Below, piece by piece: positions 1 to 7,511 of a stretch of DNA of 64,000 bases (positions are counted from its first letter, which is position 1; each line of letters begins with the position of its first letter). A program made the position numbers and the translations under genes. This DNA is from Bradyrhizobium guangxiense (GTDB taxonomy: Bacteria; Pseudomonadota; Alphaproteobacteria; Rhizobiales; Xanthobacteraceae): assembly GCF_004114915.1 (NCBI RefSeq), contig NZ_CP022219.1:402501-466500 (forward strand), given 5' to 3'. The notes beneath the pieces are model-generated. The model saw only the letters and a list, made by a program, of their open reading frames with translations, was not told the DNA's origin and made no database searches.

Positions 1-165
1 TCGACGAGGGATCGCGATCTTGTCGTCGCTTTGTCTTCGCCGGTGGCCGACGTTTATTAGCGTCCGAAATTCTAAGTTCCCGGATCGAGGGGCAGGATGG
101 ACCAAAGGGAGATGGCAAATCAAGCGCACTTTGGTTGCGCTATCGCCGCTCCTTCAATGCTGCGC

Positions 166-252
166 TGCGAACGCGGCCTCATGGCCCTGCGCGTCTTTAC
201 CGTCCCATCGCCGGCGTTGAACTCGACATCGCTCCAGCGCATCGCCGCGCCC
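166..252 (-). pseudogene. remnant of the 3' end of a SAF-domain dehydrogenase gene
   Basis: This stretch matches the 3' end of the intact dehydrogenase gene at 2795-4102. About 75 of 87 bases agree by eye, with one single-base gap near 180. On the minus strand it still reads RWSDVEFNAGDGTVKTRRAM, against RWSDVEFDAGNETVKTRKAM in the intact protein, before the gap breaks the frame. Similarity stops abruptly on the side that would continue toward the N-terminus. Most differences are wobble-type substitutions, so the source was probably a diverged paralogue rather than a recent copy. Nothing else recognisable lies in 1-165. Confidence 0.7.
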
Positions 253-275
253 CTATGAGACTGTGCTCAACGGAA

Positions 276-303
276 GAAGCCCCGGAGGCATCTTCGGGGC
301 TTC
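276..303 (-). terminator. hairpin terminator after the TRAP binding-protein gene
   Basis: A perfect 9-bp stem, GAAGCCCCG with CGGGGCTTC, encloses a 10-nt loop 31 bases beyond the stop codon of the TRAP solute-binding gene. On the minus strand the stem is followed only by TTCC, so the U-tract is weak. Confidence 0.6.
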
Positions 304-333
304 TCAGTCTTTGGTCGTGCGGGCGCTACCGCC

Positions 334-1425
334 TCACGTCTTGGCCCGCATCCGCGCCATGAAGCCGTCGAAGCTGAGCTCGGCGACCTGCGTCCAGGGC
401 AGCGAGTCGTTCTTGAAAGCATTCATGCTGGAGAGCATCTTGCCGAAATGCGGGTTGGTCTTGGAGAGATCGGCGTAAATCTCATGAGCTGCGTTGTAGC
501 AGGCTTCGAGCACCTCCTGCGGAAAGGCCTTGAGGATTGCGCCACCCACGATCAGACGCTTGAGTGCCGGGGCGTTCACTGCGTCGTACTTGCCGGTGAT
601 CCAGGTGAAGGCGTCGCGTGACGCCGCGCCGATCGCTGCCTGGTAGTGTTTGGGCAGCGAATTCCACTTCTCGATGTTCATGATGTTGTGGCCCTGGCTC
701 GTGCCTTCCCACCAGCCAGGATAATAGTAGTACTTCGCGACTTTCGCGAACCCGAGCTTTTCGTCGTCGTAGGGACCGACCCATTCGGCCGCATCGATCG
801 TGCCCTTCTCGAGTGCCGGGTAGATGTCGCCGCCGGCAAGCTGCTGCGGCACGCAACCGAGCTTGGCGAGAATGGTGCCGGCAAAGCCACCGATCCGCAT
901 CTTCAGGCCCTTGAGATCGTCGATCGTCTTGATCTCCTTCCTGACCCAGCCGCCCATCTGCGCGCCGGTCGAGCCGGTCGGAATACCGTAAACATTGTAT
1001 TCCCTAAGGAGGTCGTTGACGAGCTCCTGCCCGCCGCCCCACAGCAGCCAGGAAATCTGCTGGCGCGTGTTCAAGCCGAACGGCAGCGCGGTGGCGAAGG
1101 TGAAAGCGGGGTTCTTGCCCCAGTAGTAGTAGAGCGCAGTGTTGCCGATCTCGACGGTGCCGTTTGACACGGCGTCCAGCACTTGCAGACCTGGGACAAT
1201 CTCCCCCGCCGCAAACGGCTGAATCTGGAACTTGTTGTCGGTGATCTCGGCAACCTGCTTGCAGAAAAATTCGCAGCCGCCGTAGAGCGTATCGAGCGAC
1301 TTCGGCCAGCTCGTGGCATAGCGCCACTTGATCTCGGGCGAGCTCTGCGCGATCGCTGGCGCGGCGACGGTGGTACTTGCGGCAAGGCTGGCGCCCGTCA
1401 CCTTGAGAAAATCACGACGTTTCAT
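334..1425 (-). CDS. TRAP transporter solute-binding protein, DctP/TakP type
   Basis: Periplasmic binding protein of a TRAP transporter. It captures an organic acid for a DctQM-type permease that is not in this window. The 363-residue product starts MKRRDFLKVTGASLAA and continues to an APAIAQ cleavage site, which is a twin-arginine (Tat) signal peptide. The start at 1425 is preferred over one 22 codons upstream because an AAGGGA ribosome site precedes it and the Tat motif becomes N-terminal. The central region (KMRIGGFAGTILAKLG, then GDIYPALEKGTIDAAEWVGP) is typical of the DctP family and resembles the 2-oxoacid-binding TakP group. The exact ligand is inference. The gene stands alone, divergent from the reductase at 1713. 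Confidence 0.88.
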   Translation of the reverse strand: MKRRDFLKVTGASLAASTTVAAPAIAQSSPEIKWRYATSWPKSLDTLYGGCEFFCKQVAEITDNKFQIQPFAAGEIVPGLQVLDAVSNGTVEIGNTALYYYWGKNPAFTFATALPFGLNTRQQISWLLWGGGQELVNDLLREYNVYGIPTGSTGAQMGGWVRKEIKTIDDLKGLKMRIGGFAGTILAKLGCVPQQLAGGDIYPALEKGTIDAAEWVGPYDDEKLGFAKVAKYYYYPGWWEGTSQGHNIMNIEKWNSLPKHYQAAIGAASRDAFTWITGKYDAVNAPALKRLIVGGAILKAFPQEVLEACYNAAHEIYADLSKTNPHFGKMLSSMNAFKNDSLPWTQVAELSFDGFMARMRAKT

Positions 1426-1712
1426 GGGTATCCCTTCCATTGCGTCGATGCGTCGCGCAGGGAAACGATCTTGGTGTCGCCCCTGCGTCAAGGATCGACG
1501 TTCTTTTGTTGAATTGGTCTAGACGTTTCCGAATGGCCCTGATGGGCTCCTTTTTGCTGGAAACCGAGCATGCGGTTCCGTCAGCAAGGATGACCGTTCA
1601 TCTCGCGATAATCAAGCGCCCCGCCATTTCGCGACTGCGAAGCCTGCCAGACACAAGTCGTGACCATCAGCGTCCTGCTAGACAATGAGGCAACAGTCAA
1701 AGGGAGCGCGCA

Positions 1713-2798
1713 ATGGCGGGCAAGAAGGTCGTGGTCGCCGGTGCGACCGGTCTCGTTGGCAACGCCGCCTTGCGGCACTTCGGCACATCGGAGCCTTGCG
1801 AAGTCGTGGCGCTGTCGCGGCGCCGGCCGCGCAACCTCTATGGTGCCCGCCACGTCTCAATCGATCTCTCCAGCGCCGCAGATTGCCGCCGCGCTGCGGC
1901 CGAGTTCGCGGGCGCGACCCATCTGGTCTACGCCGCGCTGTACGAGGCGCCGCAGCTCGTCGAGGGCTGGCGCGACGAGCAGCAGATCAAGATCAACGAT
2001 GTCATGCTGCGCAATCTGATGGGCGCGCTCGAGCCGGCGGCGCCCGAGCTCAGACATGTCGCGCTGTTGCAGGGGACCAAGGCCTATGGTGTCCATGTTC
2101 GCCCCCTGGCCGTGCCGGCGCGCGAGGGCCGCTCCGAAATGTATGAGCAGCCCAATTTCTATTGGGCCCAGGAAAATTTCCTGCGCGAGCTCCAGAAGGG
2201 CAAGGCCTGGCACTGGAGCATTTTGCGCCCCGTTTTGATCGTCGGCCTTGCCATGGGCAGCGCGATGGATCTGATCCCGCCTCTCGGCGTCTACGCCGCG
2301 ATGCTGCGTGAGCAAGATCGGCCGCTGGATTTTCCCGGCGGCGCCGCGCGCGTGGGGCAGGCCGTCGATGTCGACCTCCTCGCCCGCGCGATCGCCTGGT
2401 CAGGCGAAGCCAGGACGGCGCAGAACGAGGTCTTCAACGTCACCAATGGCGATGTCTTCACCTGGGAGAACATCTGGCCCTCGGTGGCCGACGCGCTGGA
2501 GATGAAGCCGGGAAAGCCGGTGCCACTTTCGCTGGCGAAAGAATTCCCGAGTTGGATTGCGCCCTGGGATGAGCTCAGACGCAAACACCATCTCTTATCG
2601 CCGGGCCTTGCCGACTTTGTCGGCCTGTCGTTCCAATACGCCGACTACAGCATGCGTTATGACCACACCGAGGCGGGTCCGCCCTCGATCGTCTCGACCG
2701 TGAAAATCAACCGCGCCGGTTTCACCGAGATGATGGATACCGAGGACATGTTCAGGAAGTGGTTCAGGCAGGCGAAGCAGGATCGGTTGCTGCCTTAA
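1713..2798 (+). CDS. PRISE-like SDR family NAD(P)-dependent reductase
   Basis: Atypical short-chain dehydrogenase of 361 residues. The N-terminus (MAGKKVVVAGATGLVGNAAL) is a Rossmann nucleotide-binding motif, GATGLVG. Later segments, including LQGTKAYGVHV at about residue 120 and NFYWAQENFL near 150, match the PRISE group (progesterone 5-beta-reductase / iridoid-synthase-like enzymes), which reduce enone carbonyl compounds. An AAGGGAG ribosome site lies 7 bases before the ATG. The gene ends with a 4-bp overlap against the convergent dehydrogenase gene at 2795, so the two cannot share a transcript. The substrate is unknown. The family call is fairly secure, the reaction is not. Confidence 0.8.
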   Translation: MAGKKVVVAGATGLVGNAALRHFGTSEPCEVVALSRRRPRNLYGARHVSIDLSSAADCRRAAAEFAGATHLVYAALYEAPQLVEGWRDEQQIKINDVMLRNLMGALEPAAPELRHVALLQGTKAYGVHVRPLAVPAREGRSEMYEQPNFYWAQENFLRELQKGKAWHWSILRPVLIVGLAMGSAMDLIPPLGVYAAMLREQDRPLDFPGGAARVGQAVDVDLLARAIAWSGEARTAQNEVFNVTNGDVFTWENIWPSVADALEMKPGKPVPLSLAKEFPSWIAPWDELRRKHHLLSPGLADFVGLSFQYADYSMRYDHTEAGPPSIVSTVKINRAGFTEMMDTEDMFRKWFRQAKQDRLLP

Positions 2799-4102
2799 CT
2801 TGCGAACGTCGCCTCCATGGCCTTGCGCGTCTTCACTGTCTCATTGCCGGCGTCGAACTCGACGTCGCTCCAGCGCACCACCGCGCCGTGCGCGACGTCA
2901 TGCTTCAGCTTCACGCGGTGCGCGAGGCCGATCGGCAGCGCGCCGGCCTTCAGGCTCGCGGCGGCCGGTACCAGCTTGCCCCACACCGTGTAGCCGCCTT
3001 CGCCGTCCAGCATCTCGCCCGCGCGCAGATTGCGCTTGGCGACCGCCGCGACGTCGCCGCGGAAGCCGCTCGCCTGGCCGGTCGGCTCGCCCCGCAGCGC
3101 GGCCGACAGCACCGAGATGTTCAGCTCGAGCCCGATCAGATGATAGGGCTTGTACATCGCCGCATAGCGTCCGCTGGCGTCGGTCTTGAGGCCGTATTGC
3201 TTGAAGCAGTCGGCGGCGTAGTCGTTCGGCGCCTCCAGCACGACATAGACGCCCCAGCGCAGATCGCGAAACACGGGCCGCCCGTCCCGCTCCAGCGAGG
3301 AGACGACCTCGACCACGCCCGGCCGCTCCAGCACGCCGCCGCGCGAACGCGGCCGCATGATGTGCGGCAGATCATCGACACCACAGGGCGGAAACAGCAG
3401 GCCGTCCGCGGGCACGTCGAGGGCGCAGGCATTGGCGATCGCGGCCATCTCGATCGCCGATTTGGTGCCGTCGAGAAAGGAGTTGAACATCTGCGGATTC
3501 ATGCCGGCCGACTGCGCTTCGCCCGCGGTCAGGCCGTAATGCTGCCAGACGCCGTCAGGCGTCACGTCGTGGTAGGCCGGCAGATATTTCGTGCCCTTGC
3601 CGGCCGCGACGACGCGGAAGCCGGTGGCGCGGGCCCAATCGACCATCTCGGCGGTCAGCGCCGGCTGGTCGCCATAGGCGAGCGAATAGACCACGCCGGC
3701 CTTGCGCGCTTCCTCGGCGAGCAGCGGGCCTGCCAGCACGTCGGCTTCGACGTTGACCATCACGATATGCTTACCCGCGGCGATCGCGGCGCGCGCGTGG
3801 CGGATGCCGACCGCGGGATTGCCGGTCGCCTCCACCACCACATCCATCGCACCGCCGGCAATGGCGCGCGCGCCGTCATCGGTGAAGACGGTCGACGCGA
3901 TCCGTTCGGCGCTCCAGCCCACCGTGCGGCAGGCCTCGCGCGCGCGTTCGCGGTCGATGTCGACGATGATGGGCACCTCCAGCCCCGGCGTGTGCGGCAC
4001 CTGCGCCAGAAACATCGAGCCGAATTTGCCGGCGCCGATCAATGCGACACGAACGGGCTTGCCGGCGGAGGCGCGGACCTGAAGGAGGCGGAAGAGGTTC
4101 AT
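2795..4102 (-). CDS. SAF-domain NAD(P)-dependent dehydrogenase, homoserine-dehydrogenase-like
   Basis: Protein of 435 residues with an N-terminal Rossmann fold (VRVALIGAGKFGSMFL) of the homoserine-dehydrogenase / Gfo-Idh type. It also has a C-terminal SAF-like segment (AGEMLDGEGGYTVWGKLVPA), a combination often annotated simply as SAF-domain oxidoreductase. The ATG at 4102 is chosen because the two in-frame codon groups upstream add no conserved sequence. It lies downstream of, and on the same strand as, the dioxygenase (4245) and GntR regulator (5183), so a three-gene unit is likely. A repeat element (4136-4241) separates it from the dioxygenase. The substrate is unknown. A decayed copy of its C-terminal coding end lies at 166-252. 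Confidence 0.82.
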   Translation of the reverse strand: MNLFRLLQVRASAGKPVRVALIGAGKFGSMFLAQVPHTPGLEVPIIVDIDRERAREACRTVGWSAERIASTVFTDDGARAIAGGAMDVVVEATGNPAVGIRHARAAIAAGKHIVMVNVEADVLAGPLLAEEARKAGVVYSLAYGDQPALTAEMVDWARATGFRVVAAGKGTKYLPAYHDVTPDGVWQHYGLTAGEAQSAGMNPQMFNSFLDGTKSAIEMAAIANACALDVPADGLLFPPCGVDDLPHIMRPRSRGGVLERPGVVEVVSSLERDGRPVFRDLRWGVYVVLEAPNDYAADCFKQYGLKTDASGRYAAMYKPYHLIGLELNISVLSAALRGEPTGQASGFRGDVAAVAKRNLRAGEMLDGEGGYTVWGKLVPAAASLKAGALPIGLAHRVKLKHDVAHGAVVRWSDVEFDAGNETVKTRKAMEATFAS

Positions 4103-4135
4103 GGGGGATGTCCGTAGGTGCAACAATCAAAGCTC

Positions 4136-4241
4136 GTCATTCCGGGGCGCGACGAAGTCGCGAGCCCGGAATCCATTCTTCCGCAGTCTCTGCAGGCCGA
4201 TGGATTCCGGGTTCGACGCTCCGCGTCGCCCCCGGAATGAC
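4136..4241. repeat. REP-like palindromic repeat, family A, copy 1
   Basis: Two-hairpin element: GTCATTCCGGGG...CCCGGAATCCATT, then GGATTCCGGG...CCCCGGAATGAC. The same outer sequence recurs at 5073, 18494, 19853 and 39192, with a half copy at 17290. It fills the gap between the dioxygenase and SAF dehydrogenase genes. Confidence 0.85.
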
Positions 4242-4244
4242 AGA

Positions 4245-5045
4245 TTACTCCGCCGCCTGCCGCGGGGCACGGGCAAGCCGCAGCAGCGCATCGTCGTCCA
4301 CGGTCTTGATCGGCGCAAAATCGCGATGGGCGATGTAGTCCGGCCGCGTGGGCTTGCGGATGTAGTTCGAGACCGCGTTCAGCGTCAGGTACACGATCTT
4401 GCGCGGGTAGGGGGTGATGTTGCCGCTTGATCCGTGCACCAGATTGCCGTGGAACATCAGCATGCCGCCGGGCTTGCCGGTCGGCGCGACGATGCCGCCC
4501 TGCTCGACGAGGCGCGTCACCGTCGCCTCGTCCAGCGTCCACAACGGATAGGAGGTGGTGGCGAGGTCATGCGAGGCTTCGAGATCGCCGGCGTTCTGGC
4601 TGCGCGGCACCAGCATCAACGGGCCGTTGATCGGCATCACCTCGTCGAGGAAGATCGCGATGTTCATCGCGCGCGGCTCGGGCATGCCGTCGTCGCGCTT
4701 CCAGGTGCCGTAATCCTGGTGCCATTGCCAGACGTCGCCGGTGAAGGCCGATTTCGCGTTGATCTTGAACTGATGCATGTAGACGGGTTCGCCGAACACC
4801 TGCTCGACCGGCTCGATCATGCGCGGATGCGCGCCCAGGATGCCGAACGCCTCGTTGTAGAGATGCGCGGCAAAAGCCGTGCGCGGCGCGCCGCTCTTCT
4901 CGCGCCAGACCTCCGGCCGGTTGGCGTCGTAGATGCCGACCGCCTCCCGCGCCAGCAGGTCGACCTCCTCTTGGGCGAACAGCTCGGGCAGAAACAGCCA
5001 GCCCTCGCGGTGGAAGAACTCCAATTGCTCCTGGGACAGTTTCAT
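4245..5045 (-). CDS. phytanoyl-CoA dioxygenase family protein, EctD-like
   Basis: Fe(II)/2-oxoglutarate-dependent hydroxylase of 266 residues. The iron site is visible as WHQDYG (His-x-Asp at about residue 103) and a distal His in MFHGNLVHGSSGN, followed by the Arg that usually contacts 2-oxoglutarate (YPRKIVYLTLN). The segment DGMPEPRAMNIAIFLDE and the following NGPLMLVPRS resemble ectoine hydroxylase EctD, but no ectoine genes are nearby, so that substrate is not claimed. The ATG at 5045 follows a strong AGGAGG site. It sits between a GntR regulator and a SAF dehydrogenase on the same strand. The simplest reading is a small catabolic unit in which hydroxylation precedes oxidation. Confidence 0.87.
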   Translation of the reverse strand: MKLSQEQLEFFHREGWLFLPELFAQEEVDLLAREAVGIYDANRPEVWREKSGAPRTAFAAHLYNEAFGILGAHPRMIEPVEQVFGEPVYMHQFKINAKSAFTGDVWQWHQDYGTWKRDDGMPEPRAMNIAIFLDEVMPINGPLMLVPRSQNAGDLEASHDLATTSYPLWTLDEATVTRLVEQGGIVAPTGKPGGMLMFHGNLVHGSSGNITPYPRKIVYLTLNAVSNYIRKPTRPDYIAHRDFAPIKTVDDDALLRLARAPRQAAE

Positions 5046-5072
5046 CGGGTCGTCCTCCTGTTTTGTTTTCTC

Positions 5073-5177
5073 GTCATTCCGGGGGGGTGCGAAGCACGAG
5101 CCCGGAATCCATTTCTCCTCAGCGCTTGCTGCCTGATGGATTCCGGGCTCGACGCTTACGCGTCGCCCCGGAATGAC
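5073..5177. repeat. REP-like palindromic repeat, family A, copy 2
   Basis: Same two-hairpin design as 4136-4241, with outer arms GTCATTCCGGGG and CCCCGGAATGAC. It occupies the gap between the GntR regulator and the dioxygenase gene. Two copies therefore flank the dioxygenase gene. Confidence 0.85.
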
Positions 5178-5182
5178 GGCGG

Positions 5183-5860
5183 CTACGCCGCCGCCTCGTC
5201 CGTCGCCCTCAGTCTCTCCTCGGTCATCCGTCCCGCTGTCTGCGCATGCGCCAGCGCCGCGCGTTCGGCGGCCTTCGCGTTGCCTGCGAGAATGTGTCTG
5301 GCGATGTCGGCGTGCTCGGCCCAGGCGCTGCCGCGATAGTCGAGCTCCGACAGCACCGTCGCCATCGAGCGGCGCATATGCGGCCATTGCGGCGCAATGG
5401 TCTCCTCGATCACGGGATTGCCGGCGAGCTGATAAATCGCGCGGTGAAAATCGACGTCGAGCACGATGAGCTCGGCCAGCGTCGTGTTGCGGTCGATGCG
5501 GCGGCCGGCTGCGAGCGCCGCGTCCAGCCGCGCGCGTCCTGCGGCGTCGGTTGCGGCACGCTCCGCGGCGAGCCGCGCGGCCAACGCATCGATCGCGCCA
5601 CGCACCTCGTAGAGCTGGCGGATGCGCGAAGGATCGAGCTGGGTGACCTCGAAGCCGCGCTTGCCGCTCTCGGCGACGAGACCCTGCCGGTGCAAGAGAT
5701 GAAGCGCGTGCGACACCGGCTGGCGCGAGACGCCGAGCTTGTCCGCGAGCTCGTTCTGCCGGATGCGCTGGCCGGGCTGCAGCGTGCGGTCGGAGATCGC
5801 CTCCAGGATCCGCGCATAGACCTGGTCGATCAGGTTCGGGAGCGGGTCGAGAGGGATCAC
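5183..5860 (-). CDS. GntR-family transcriptional regulator with FCD domain
   Basis: Repressor-type regulator of 225 residues when started at the GTG at 5860. Residues 1-70 form a winged helix (LQPGQRIRQNELADKLGVSRQPVSHALHLL). The rest is an all-helical FCD effector domain with metal-binding-type residues (DVDFHRAIYQLAGN, then a late HADIARHILAGN). An in-frame ATG at 5977 would add 39 unconserved residues and place a perfect 16-bp palindrome (5886-5901) inside the gene. The GTG has a GGAG site 8 bases upstream and leaves the palindrome in promoter position. It probably controls itself and the dioxygenase and dehydrogenase genes downstream. Confidence 0.87.
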   Translation of the reverse strand: MIPLDPLPNLIDQVYARILEAISDRTLQPGQRIRQNELADKLGVSRQPVSHALHLLHRQGLVAESGKRGFEVTQLDPSRIRQLYEVRGAIDALAARLAAERAATDAAGRARLDAALAAGRRIDRNTTLAELIVLDVDFHRAIYQLAGNPVIEETIAPQWPHMRRSMATVLSELDYRGSAWAEHADIARHILAGNAKAAERAALAHAQTAGRMTEERLRATDEAAA

Positions 5861-5885
5861 GCCGGCAGCTCCGAAGATAATGGGA

Positions 5886-5901
5886 ATACGGAATTCCGTA
5901 T
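5886..5901. promoter_or_regulatory. 16-bp perfect palindrome, probable GntR operator
   Basis: ATACGGAATTCCGTAT is fully symmetric and lies 26-41 bases upstream of the regulator's GTG start. GntR/FCD proteins bind short palindromes as dimers and usually repress their own promoter, so this is the natural operator candidate. Binding itself is inference. Confidence 0.65.
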
Positions 5902-6045
5902 GCGAAGCTACGCTTCGTGCGGTGGGCGCGTCAAGCGGTATCGGAGGGAGACCTGACGCCTTCGCGTCAAGTCTCATAAGTCATTGATATTGCTTGGGCC
6001 GGCTACTGTGCATGGGGTTGTTTTCGCGATATTGGCGCCGCGGCC

Positions 6046-6916
6046 TCAATGCTCCAGCACCTCCACGTCGAGCGCCGCGATGTGCTCCGCATCGGCCAGC
6101 GCCTCGATCCCGGCAATGCGGTCGCCTCTGAATGACACGCGCAGCGCGATGCGCAGCTGTCCGCCGAGGATGACGGCAACGCCGATCTCCCCGTCGACCA
6201 GCGCCGTCCGCGCGGCTTGGGCGCGGCCCTTGTAGAGCTCTGCGACCGCATCCGCGCCGCGGATCTCCGCCAGCGTGCCGAGCCGCACCGCGGCCTGGTC
6301 GGCGCGGAATACGACGTCGGGATCGAGCACGGCCAGCAACCCCTCGAAATTGCCCTCGCGCGATGCCTTGAGAAAGGCATCGACGATACCGCGCCGGCGT
6401 GACAGGTCGGTCTCGGGCACCGGCACTCCCTGCCCCCGCCGCCGCGCCCGGCTCGCGAGCTGCCGCGATGCGTCGACCGAGCGGCCGACGATCGGCGCGA
6501 TCTCCTCGAACGGCACCGCGAACATGTCGTGCAGCACGAAGGCGAGTCGCTCCGCGGGCTGCAGCGTCTCCAGCACGACCAGCAGTGCCGCGCCGACGGA
6601 GTCAGCCATCTCCGCCTCGCGCTCCCGCGTCTCGTCGACCGGCTCCGGCACATGCGGGCCCATCGGGCTCCTCCTTGCGCGACTTCCGTGTGCGCAGCAT
6701 GTCGAGGCAGATGCGCGCGACCACGGTGGTCAACCAGCCGCGCAAATTCGCGACATCGGACATGTCGTAGCGGCTGACCCGCAGCCAGGCCTCCTGCACG
6801 GCATCGTCGACCTCGGCGCGAGCGCCCAGCATCCGGTAGGCCACCGCTCTGAGATGGTCCCTGCTGGCCTCGAATTGCTGCGTCAAAAAATTTTCTTCAG
6901 AATTTGTTTGGCTCAT
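6046..6916 (-). pseudogene. ECF sigma factor (SigJ-like) interrupted by a frameshift
   Basis: RNA polymerase sigma factor of the ECF group with a C-terminal SnoaL-like domain. The first part, from an ATG at 6916, carries region 2 (AYRMLGARAEVDDAVQEAWL...ANLRGWLTTVVARICLDMLR). It runs to RKEEP and then changes frame. The continuation, starting at an ATG at 6663, carries region 4 (LQPAERLAFVLHDMF...VPFEEIAPIVGRSVDASRQLASRARR) and the SnoaL-like tail. Removing one base (C on the plus strand near 6664) restores one continuous protein of roughly 289 residues. The gene is therefore either inactivated or carries a sequencing error. It is divergent from an AhpD-like gene at 7001, a partner often seen beside this sigma group. 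Confidence 0.8.
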
Positions 6917-7000
6917 CGGTCACATTCCCTGGTCGCGATCCGTCATGCCCATGACGAAGCCAATCCGGTCGATGTGACCGGAACCTTCGAGATTCGAGTA

Positions 7001-7471
7001 ATGGAGACGCAAAAAATGCACGCCCGCATGAATCACCCGGTCATGGTCCTGCCCGAAGCCATGAATGTCCTTCAGTCTCTCGGCAATTTGACCAAGCAGG
7101 GCCTGCCGGAAAAGCTCCTGGAACTGGTGCACCTGCGCGCCAGTCAAATCAACGGTTGCAGCGTCTGTGTCGACATGCATCCGAAGATCGCCCGCAAGCT
7201 CGGCGAGACCGACGAGCGCCTGTTCGCCGTGTCCGCCTGGCGCGATGCGCCTTATTTCACCGACGCCGAGCGCGCCGCGCTGGCGCTGACCGAGGCCGTC
7301 ACGCGGCTCGCCGACCGCGAGGATCCGGTGCCGGACGCGATCTGGCGCGAGGCCGACAAGCATTTCGACGAGCGCGAGCCTGCAACGTTGATCCTGTCGA
7401 TCGCGACTATCAACGTCTGGAACCGCCTGAACGCAACGATCAAGATGCCGGTCGGCGTCTGGAAGGTGTGA
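7001..7471 (+). CDS. carboxymuconolactone decarboxylase / AhpD-like protein
   Basis: Protein of 156 residues in the AhpD-like CMD family, which includes alkylhydroperoxidase-type disulfide enzymes. The redox motif is visible at about residue 46-60 as INGCSVCVDMHP (Cys-x-x-Cys with a following His). Later helices (FTDAERAALALTEAVTRLAD and ATLILSIATINVWNRLN) fit the family. An ATG at 7016 has a better-spaced GGAG site and would give a protein five residues shorter. The gene is divergent from the frameshifted ECF sigma gene, an arrangement that usually means the sigma factor and this antioxidant-type enzyme are co-regulated. Confidence 0.87.
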   Translation: METQKMHARMNHPVMVLPEAMNVLQSLGNLTKQGLPEKLLELVHLRASQINGCSVCVDMHPKIARKLGETDERLFAVSAWRDAPYFTDAERAALALTEAVTRLADREDPVPDAIWREADKHFDEREPATLILSIATINVWNRLNATIKMPVGVWKV

Positions 7472-7481
7472 GGCGGCTGCG

Positions 7482-7508
7482 CCCTCTCCCCCTTGTTGTG
7501 GGAGAGGG
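7482..7508. terminator. bidirectional hairpin between convergent genes
   Basis: A 9-bp stem, CCCTCTCCC with GGGAGAGGG, lies 10 bases after the AhpD-like gene and just before the stop of the convergent hydrolase gene at 7512. It could terminate both. It also resembles the CCTCCCC-type repeats at 9849 and 14372. Confidence 0.5.
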
Positions 7509-7511
7509 TGG

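Noticed and set aside
20..478. Several 60-75 codon open frames at the left edge
   Set aside because: They overlap each other, the dehydrogenase remnant and the TRAP gene. They have no ribosome sites and no recognisable sequence.
2759..4117. 452-codon open frame on the plus strand across the SAF dehydrogenase
   Set aside because: It is an antisense shadow. The minus-strand Rossmann and SAF signatures are clear.
6600..6670. Programmed ribosomal frameshift in the ECF sigma gene
   Set aside because: There is no slippery heptamer or downstream structure, and this sigma family is not known to use frameshifting. Mutation or sequencing error is simpler.
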